Below are positions 59,177 to 64,000 of a stretch of 64,000 nucleotides of DNA, in pieces. Position 1 is the stretch's first letter, and every line of letters starts with the position of its first letter. Under the pieces are notes generated by a model. It did no database searches and was not told the origin of the DNA. It saw nothing but the letters and a program-made list of their open reading frames with translations. The stretch is from contig NZ_CP041969.1 of the NCBI RefSeq assembly GCF_014107495.1, forward strand, positions 5,939,501 through 6,003,500, written 5' to 3'. Made by a program: the position numbers and the translations under genes. Origin of the DNA: Cohnella cholangitidis (GTDB lineage: Bacteria > Bacillota > Bacilli > Paenibacillales > Paenibacillaceae).

Positions 59177-61244
59177 TATCAGCGCGGAGTACCAGAAAAT
59201 CACCGATGGATTTCAAGCCGTTCAAGACGACGTGGACGGTAAGGCTCCTGCGAGCGTCGGGACAGACCTAACAGCACATATTGGTTCGCGCGGATCATCT
59301 CACGGAAATGCCACGACATCGGAAGCGGGGTTTATTTCTGCTGCTGATAAGACCAAACTTAACGGGATCGAAGCCGAGGCCCAGAAGAATAAGCCCGGAT
59401 TCTCACACGTTAACGATGTAGCTGCAGACATTCCCGAGGACACGCTGACTGTTGAAGGTGGAACAGGTATCACGGTCACAACAAATCCGACGACAAAGAA
59501 AATGACCATTACCGCAACCGGAACAGCGACACCCGGCGCACATGGCAGCTCCCATAATCCCGATGGGGCTGATCCAATTCCAGCGCTTGATCAAGTAATA
59601 GATGATGTTGCTGCGCATAAGGCGGATGGTGTGACGCATCTAGTCGCCTTTAATGGAAACGGGAATCTAAAAGGGCAAATGGCGAGCAGCTACGCTATCG
59701 GACTCGCTGCTACCAGAGATAAAAAGCATTACATCGTCCAACAGGATATCGCTTTTGAACCGACAGGAGTTAACGGCGACTTTGACCGCAATAATGTAAA
59801 AGACCCTTGTATTATTAGTGTGGGCGATATGATCTACATGTGGTACTCAGGGCACAGTAATGAGTCAAGCAACGTCTATCGTATCGGGCTGGCGACACTC
59901 GACCTTAAAAAAACGAGTCTCGGAAACAAAAAATCCAATTGGGTTCGACATCCAAGTTACCCGTTAAACTTTGGACTAAATAACTATCAGTTGAGCCCTA
60001 ACGTCCTGTACGAGCCCGAGGATACAGGCAGGGAGTTTAAGATGTGGTTTGCTGGGGGGACAAGTGGATTCGCAGGACTCGAAATCTATTATGCTTACTC
60101 CTCGAACGGTATATCTTGGACGTTGCATGGTAAGGTCGTTTCGCTCGGGTCATCTGGTGCATGGGACGACAACTTTATCCAACCGACGCATATTACTAAA
60201 ATCGGTTCGACCTATCATCTCTTTTACGCTGGGTTTAAAACGGGAGAGCGCCAAAAGACGGGATACGTCACCTTTTCCAACCCGGAAGGGGTTTACACAA
60301 AGAGTCCAGACAATCCGATTATGACACGTAAAAACCAGAGCCAAGCACTTACCGCTAATGCTACAACGGGCAGCAAGACTGTTAAAGTCGCTTCGACATC
60401 TGCTTTTGCAGCGGGAGCGACCATTGTAATCGCTGACGAGAGTAATACAAACAATTTCGAATTCAACACGATCCAAACTATAGTCAACTCGACGGATATT
60501 CTACTGGACCAACCATTATTGCGCGGGTATACAACGGTGGCTGGATCAACGATTCTAGGATTGGAAAACGGATCCCTCAACATCTTCCACCTGGATTTTG
60601 AGGATGGGGTTTATACCGCTTATGGCACAGCATTTCAGCTCGGAAACGTTGGAACTACAATAGGCGGGTATCTTCTCGAGACAACTTTCATTGCTCAGGG
60701 ACCGAGCCTTAACGCGCTTCAGGTGGTTCAAAATCGTAGCCCGTTTCTAGGGATGGCACGATCCGCGACCGAGTACAAATGGGATTTTCGTAGCCGTGAA
60801 AATCCAAGATTCTTAAAGCTGGATGGGATCATAAAGGCACACGATATCGTAGATTATTATCCTGACCCAGCGACATCATCGCCACGAAAACAGATTATCC
60901 CGTTGGCCAACTTCGGACAGGCCGGCCTTGCCGTATCTTCAACGTCTTGGGGAACCTACGCATATAGTACCTTCCCCGGTAAGGACGCATTCCCGCCCGG
61001 AGCAACTTTTACATTTAAGTTTGTGGCTGGGATCGCGTCGGGTAGCGGAAACGTGAGAGTGGTGATCGGTAGTACGGATACAGGGGTGCAAAACGTGGCG
61101 ACCACCGGGACAAATCTCTTTAGTAAAGCAATGACTATGTCGTCTATCGGCAACGGACCACTTTTGATGAGTCTAACAGCGCATGTTACCTCCGGGTCGG
61201 GTACACTGACGATTTATGACGCCTATATCGAAGTAAATTGGTAG
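59139..61244 (+). CDS. Tail fibre with probable sugar-binding/glycosidase-like domain
   Basis: The 701-residue protein begins with a fibre stalk (about residues 1-160: KITDGFQAVQDDVDGKAPASVGTDLTAHIGSRGSSHGNATTSEAGFISAADKTKLNGIEA). A five-blade-propeller-like domain follows (GDMIYMWYSGHSNESSNVYRIGLATLD, KMWFAGGTSGFAGLEIYYAYSSNGISWTLHG, YHLFYAGFKTGERQKTGYVTF), with the repeat style of GH43/GH32 glycosidases. A beta-rich C-terminal binding domain ends it. It likely binds or trims wall or surface polysaccharide. Catalytic residues were not verified. Confidence 0.75.
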   Translation: MANRYANLVGANNISAEYQKITDGFQAVQDDVDGKAPASVGTDLTAHIGSRGSSHGNATTSEAGFISAADKTKLNGIEAEAQKNKPGFSHVNDVAADIPEDTLTVEGGTGITVTTNPTTKKMTITATGTATPGAHGSSHNPDGADPIPALDQVIDDVAAHKADGVTHLVAFNGNGNLKGQMASSYAIGLAATRDKKHYIVQQDIAFEPTGVNGDFDRNNVKDPCIISVGDMIYMWYSGHSNESSNVYRIGLATLDLKKTSLGNKKSNWVRHPSYPLNFGLNNYQLSPNVLYEPEDTGREFKMWFAGGTSGFAGLEIYYAYSSNGISWTLHGKVVSLGSSGAWDDNFIQPTHITKIGSTYHLFYAGFKTGERQKTGYVTFSNPEGVYTKSPDNPIMTRKNQSQALTANATTGSKTVKVASTSAFAAGATIVIADESNTNNFEFNTIQTIVNSTDILLDQPLLRGYTTVAGSTILGLENGSLNIFHLDFEDGVYTAYGTAFQLGNVGTTIGGYLLETTFIAQGPSLNALQVVQNRSPFLGMARSATEYKWDFRSRENPRFLKLDGIIKAHDIVDYYPDPATSSPRKQIIPLANFGQAGLAVSSTSWGTYAYSTFPGKDAFPPGATFTFKFVAGIASGSGNVRVVIGSTDTGVQNVATTGTNLFSKAMTMSSIGNGPLLMSLTAHVTSGSGTLTIYDAYIEVNW

Positions 61245-61320
61245 GCAACAGGACGATTATACGCAATAAACCGAAGGGCTCCGCTACGGCGGGACTCTTT
61301 AATTTGAGGAGGCGGGGCGG

Positions 61321-61581
61321 TTGTCAAATGAAGAGGTACGGGTTTTATCAGATATTCGTGAGCGTGTAGTCCGACTTGAAACAAAGATCGACGCGATGAC
61401 AGATGTTCGCGAGACCGCCGAAGAAGCCAGGGACAAAGCAATAGAAGCCCTGCAATCCTCAAAATCGGCACATCTAAGAGTAAACGAGATCGCGGATAAT
61501 CAACGCTGGCTATGGCGCACCCTTGTAGGAGCTATCATCGCGGCCGTGATTACGGGGCTAACTAAATTTAATGGAGGCTGA
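61321..61581 (+). CDS. XhlA-like haemolysin/lysis accessory protein
   Basis: The 86-residue protein starts at TTG 61321 behind GAGGAGGCGGGG. An N-terminal coiled coil (LSDIRERVVRLETKIDAMTDVRETAEEARDKAIEALQSSKSAHLRVNEI) is followed by one membrane helix (WRTLVGAIIAAVITGL). This is the XhlA pattern of PBSX-like phages. It sits directly before the holin. Confidence 0.85.
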   Translation: MSNEEVRVLSDIRERVVRLETKIDAMTDVRETAEEARDKAIEALQSSKSAHLRVNEIADNQRWLWRTLVGAIIAAVITGLTKFNGG

Positions 61582-61585
61582 TCTT

Positions 61586-61867
61586 ATGGATTGGGGAACT
61601 ATCGCTGGATTTATTGATGCAAGGTTGCTTGTCGTGTTGGCTGCATGTTGGGTTATCGGCAACGGGCTTAAGCGAACGCCGCGGATCCCGGACTGGTCGA
61701 TCCTTTTTATTGTCATTGTTGCGGCAGTTCTGCTGGCGGGTGGCGTAATCGGATTTACGGTTGAAGCGGTTATCCAAGGCATTCTTGTGGGTGCGGTTGC
61801 CGTCGCGGGGCATCAGGCTTTTAAGCAAGCCAAGGAGGCGACTAGCAAAGATGGCGACCTACACTAA
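61586..61867 (+). CDS. Phage holin
   Basis: The 93-residue membrane protein has three hydrophobic segments (ARLLVVLAACWVIG, ILFIVIVAAVLLAGGVIGFT and GILVGAVAVAGHQAF) and a charged tail. It lies between the XhlA-like and endolysin genes. ATG 61586 has GGAGG eight bases upstream. It would form membrane lesions that let the endolysin reach the wall. Confidence 0.85.
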   Translation: MDWGTIAGFIDARLLVVLAACWVIGNGLKRTPRIPDWSILFIVIVAAVLLAGGVIGFTVEAVIQGILVGAVAVAGHQAFKQAKEATSKDGDLH

Positions 61868-62519
61868 GTACAGCTCCAGCGCCTTTATCGCGCTCGTCGC
61901 CCCGATCGTCATGCAGGTGCATCGGGAGGGTGGCAGATTGCTGCCCTCTGTCCGGATCGCACAGAGCTGGCACGAGACGGGCGGAAAGGTTCCGAGCTGG
62001 CACAACCTCGGCGGCTACAAGGTCGGTAGTGGAAAGCCTACGCCATGGTGGGAAGGTAGCAGCGTCAACACCGCGACCAAAGAGGTCTATGGTGGTAAAG
62101 AGGTTAGCACGACGGCCAACTGGCGAGCTTACAAGTCGATCTACCACTATTACAAGGATCAGGACTTGTTGTTTGATCTGAGCCGATATGCCCGCGTGCG
62201 CGCCGGCAAGACACCGGAGGAACAATGCAAGATGCTCCAGGCTTGCGGATACGCGACCGATCCGAAGTACGCCGACAAGCTGCTGGCGACGATCAAGACG
62301 TATGACTTGACCAAATATGATGCGCCGGTGGCATTGGCCGGGGAGGATGAAAAGGAAATGAAGCTGACAAAGACACAACAAACCATGCTGGTTAACGCAC
62401 TTAAACAGCTAGCCTCAAATAAAACAATCGGACAAGAGTGGGTTGTGAAAGCCGAGAAGGGTGAGCTTACAGTTTCGGAGCTAACCTGGCTAAATACGAT
62501 GGTGATGGCACGTAAGTAA
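61851..62519 (+). CDS. Endolysin, GH73-type glucosaminidase
   Basis: The 222-residue lysin has an N-terminal glucosaminidase domain of family 73 (about residues 8-165). The general acid is Glu-42 in IAQSWHETGGKVPSWHNLGGYK, and further conserved parts are WRAYKSIYHYYKDQDLLF and ACGYATDPKYADKLLATIK. A helical C-terminal segment of about 50 residues may bind the wall. ATG 61851 has AAGGAGG upstream and the gene overlaps the holin by 17 bases. Confidence 0.9.
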   Translation: MATYTKYSSSAFIALVAPIVMQVHREGGRLLPSVRIAQSWHETGGKVPSWHNLGGYKVGSGKPTPWWEGSSVNTATKEVYGGKEVSTTANWRAYKSIYHYYKDQDLLFDLSRYARVRAGKTPEEQCKMLQACGYATDPKYADKLLATIKTYDLTKYDAPVALAGEDEKEMKLTKTQQTMLVNALKQLASNKTIGQEWVVKAEKGELTVSELTWLNTMVMARK

Positions 62520-62525
62520 TGAATC

Positions 62526-62560
62526 AGCCCGGGGGCTTCGGCTCTCGGGCTATTTTAGTT
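62526..62560. terminator. Terminator between lysis genes and ligase
   Basis: AGCCCG and CGGGCT with an inner GC stem and TTCG loop are followed by TATTTT. It lies between the converging endolysin and ligase genes. Confidence 0.75.
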
Positions 62561-63411
62561 TATACTACGAAATCCACAAACTCCGGCGTCCGCAGCATCC
62601 CTGCCCGTGTCCAATTCCGGAATCTAACTCGAGCGCTTAACTTTTTATCCACATATACAAAGTCACGATCTTCACCAGTTACTAACGCTTTAGCTACGCC
62701 GTAGAAAGCTTTCTTATGCGAGGAGGGAACGGCTAACTCAAGAAGCCCAACTGCCCTGTCTTGATGCTGCAGAAGCCATCCGAATTGATTCTTACGGTAG
62801 CCCGCGATCTGAACGATAGCGTACGTATAATTGATAATTTTTATCCAATTCGCATCACGGCGGCCTACGTATTTGCTGCACTTTTTCTTCGCGACGATCC
62901 CTTCGAGCTGTTTTTCCTTGATCACTTCAAATAGTGCGTTACCAGCACCCGGAACGCTCATGACAGGAGTTACGAAAGAGGAGGGCGTGATTACTTGTTG
63001 CAGGATCCGCTTACGCTCCGTGAGTGGCAGCGCCCGCAAGTCGCGCCCGCGGTACCGAAGAATATCGAATACATAAAAATGAACCGGCTGACGAACCATG
63101 GCTTGCTGGATTGAGATCGGCCTACGCTTTGCGAAACGCTCCATGACGAGTTCAAACTCTATCGTTCCGGTCTCGGGGTTCAGGCAAGCCACCTCGCCGT
63201 CCAGGACGACGTCGGAGGTATCGTCGATCGGTACGTTATGGAGCTCCGGGTATTGGAGGGTCACATCGTTATTGTGGCGAGTAAAAAGACGGACGGCCCC
63301 GTTCTCCATCGAAAGGATAAGCCGGTGGCCGTCTATTTTGGGTTCATATAAGTAGCGATCGTCGTCGAATGGAGATTCGCGTTTAGTAAGGAGCATTGGT
63401 TCGAGGAACAT
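62560..63411 (-). CDS. LigD-like ATP-dependent DNA ligase
   Basis: The ligase of about 283 residues seals nicks with ATP. Motif I YEPKIDGHRLI carries the adenylated Lys. Motif III is VVLDGEVACL, IV is LEGIVAKKKCSKYVG and V is NWIKIINYT. The short nucleotidyltransferase plus OB layout is that of LigD-type ligases used in end joining. ATG 63411 is preferred over GTG 63420. It is transcribed against the late genes from an operator-bearing region, so it is probably an accessory prophage gene, although a host origin at the prophage edge is possible. Confidence 0.85.
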   Translation of the reverse strand: MFLEPMLLTKRESPFDDDRYLYEPKIDGHRLILSMENGAVRLFTRHNNDVTLQYPELHNVPIDDTSDVVLDGEVACLNPETGTIEFELVMERFAKRRPISIQQAMVRQPVHFYVFDILRYRGRDLRALPLTERKRILQQVITPSSFVTPVMSVPGAGNALFEVIKEKQLEGIVAKKKCSKYVGRRDANWIKIINYTYAIVQIAGYRKNQFGWLLQHQDRAVGLLELAVPSSHKKAFYGVAKALVTGEDRDFVYVDKKLSARVRFRNWTRAGMLRTPEFVDFVV

Positions 63412-63425
63412 GGAGCACACCGTCC

Positions 63426-63445
63426 GTATATCAAAGTTGATATAC
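63426..63445. promoter_or_regulatory. 20-bp palindromic operator upstream of the ligase
   Basis: GTATATCA-N4-TGATATAC is a perfect 8-bp inverted repeat, 15 bases upstream of the ligase start. It is distinct from the GTTTCA-type operators of the lysogeny switch. Confidence 0.6.
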
Positions 63446-63713
63446 TGATTGTATCATTTGGGAGTGCAGTGAGATGTCGGTAAGTTATCCCATATCCACC
63501 GTTTACAATATGTGGATAGAATGATATGATTTAAGCAAATCCGGAAGCACCGGTATAAAGGAGCCCTGGCGAAAGCTGGGGCTTTTTTATTTTCAAAGAG
63601 CATCTATGTAAAGGGGGGCATGCGCTGCTCCCTCGTGGCGGATATCCGCGACAGGACGCGTTAGGCGTCCGTGTTTCGTCCGTTACCGCTACGGACTCAT
63701 CAGGCGGGTGTAC
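63446..63713. other. Non-coding right-end region
   Basis: It holds the inverted repeat TATCCAC-N12-GTGGATA (63493-63518), a short CCGG hairpin, a terminator (63561-63591) and a GACGC/GCGTC hairpin near 63655. No gene was seen. The right prophage end may lie here, but no repeat of the left junction was found. Confidence 0.4.
63561..63591 (+). terminator. Plus-strand rho-independent terminator
   Basis: AGCCC and GGGCT with an inner GC-gaaa-GC stem are followed by six T. No plus-strand gene precedes it closely, so it may end a small transcript or shield the region. Confidence 0.7.
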
Positions 63714-63851
63714 TTATAGCGCGTCGGGATCGTTAATTTGTGCTTGAATTTCGCGTAATTTCGATTTCAGAACACTCACCGCATATTCATGACCACCATC
63801 CTCCAAAACTTCAATGGCTTCCATCAAATCAGAAATCCTTTGTTGTAGCAT
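63714..63851 (-). CDS. Small helical hypothetical protein
   Basis: The 45-residue protein (MLQQRISDLMEAIEVLEDG, then helical to INDPDAL) is one long amphipathic helix. CCGAGGAGGTATAAGAG before the ATG is a strong ribosome-binding site, which supports a real gene. It may be cotranscribed with the partial gene upstream. Host or phage origin is open. Confidence 0.6.
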   Translation of the reverse strand: MLQQRISDLMEAIEVLEDGGHEYAVSVLKSKLREIQAQINDPDAL

Positions 63852-63892
63852 TACTCTTATACCTCCTCGGGAGCCCCGAAGGGCTCCGGTGA

Positions 63893-64000
63893 TTAAACTT
63901 GAACGACTTCCATTGACTTGACTTTTTCAAGTACTTTCGCAACTTCCTGCTTCCGCGCTTCGACGTGCCTATTTTTCATTGCATCCGGTCCGAGGTCATC
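63893..64000 (-). CDS. Partial gene at the window edge
   Basis: Only the last 35 codons are visible (MKNRHVEARKQEVAKVLEKVKSMEVVQV at the end). They form a lysine-rich helix and stop at TAA 63893-63895. The start lies outside the window. I do not recognise the family. Confidence 0.5.
   Translation of the reverse strand, partial: DDLGPDAMKNRHVEARKQEVAKVLEKVKSMEVVQV

Noticed and set aside
63421..64000. Search for attR matching the region 24449-24552
   Set aside because: Only six-base matches such as TATCAT were found, too short to claim an attachment core. The right end may lie beyond the window.

Overview
The window comes from a Gram-positive, endospore-former-type Firmicute, most likely a Paenibacillaceae member (Paenibacillus/Cohnella-like). 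The basis is the gene content and family resemblance of the host part: a DinG-type helicase, Rex, a TseB-like protein, DnaD, an S-box-free methionine salvage set, and a T-box leader in front of proB. No species can be named from sequence alone.

Layout. Bases 1-12.7 kb carry mostly plus-strand housekeeping genes: the 3' part of a dinG-like helicase, rex, an SAH/MTA deaminase, a TseB-like membrane protein, a DUF4362-type lipoprotein, a membrane protein plus FtsH-like protease pair, an ECF sigma factor with its membrane anti-sigma factor, a 3-hydroxyacyl-CoA dehydrogenase, ackA and dnaD. From 12.8 to 18.95 kb a minus-strand operon reads proB-proA-proC-mtnW-mtnX-mtnB behind a T-box leader, so proline synthesis and methionine salvage appear to share one transcript. 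mtnE (minus) and mtnU (plus) follow, completing a methionine salvage neighbourhood. From 21.3 to 23.5 kb lies an accessory patch: two arrays of 51-bp stem-loop repeats in opposite orientation, the first split by an IS1182-type element whose transposase needs a -1 frameshift at an in-frame A AAA AAG. A LysR regulator gene ends the left host part.

From about 24.5 kb to at least 62.5 kb is a prophage of siphovirus type with HK97-like head genes. Its order is integrase, ImmA-type protease and CI-like repressor (minus strand), then Cro-like regulator and a long plus-strand early region. The early region holds a PAPS-reductase-like protein, an AbrB-like regulator, a repeat protein with compensating frameshifts, a DUF2800 nuclease, a DUF2815 ssDNA-binding-like protein, a frameshifted family A DNA polymerase, HNH, a MazG-like protein, an AAA+ ATPase, a clamp-like protein, a VapE-type primase/helicase, VRR-NUC and an SNF2 helicase. 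A late regulator, HNH, TerS, TerL, portal, protease, capsid, connector, tail and lysis genes follow. A LigD-like ATP-dependent ligase gene on the minus strand, with its own palindromic operator, lies at the right end. I could not find matching att repeats, so the right boundary may lie outside the window.

The most notable observations are the 51-bp stem-loop arrays and the IS insertion that keeps their register, the in-frame slippery site in the transposase, the reciprocal G-tract slips inside the phage repeat gene, the G-tract frameshift in the phage polymerase, a lambda-like set of three operators, an iteron-like cluster behind the primase, and a tRNA-like element just before the terminase.
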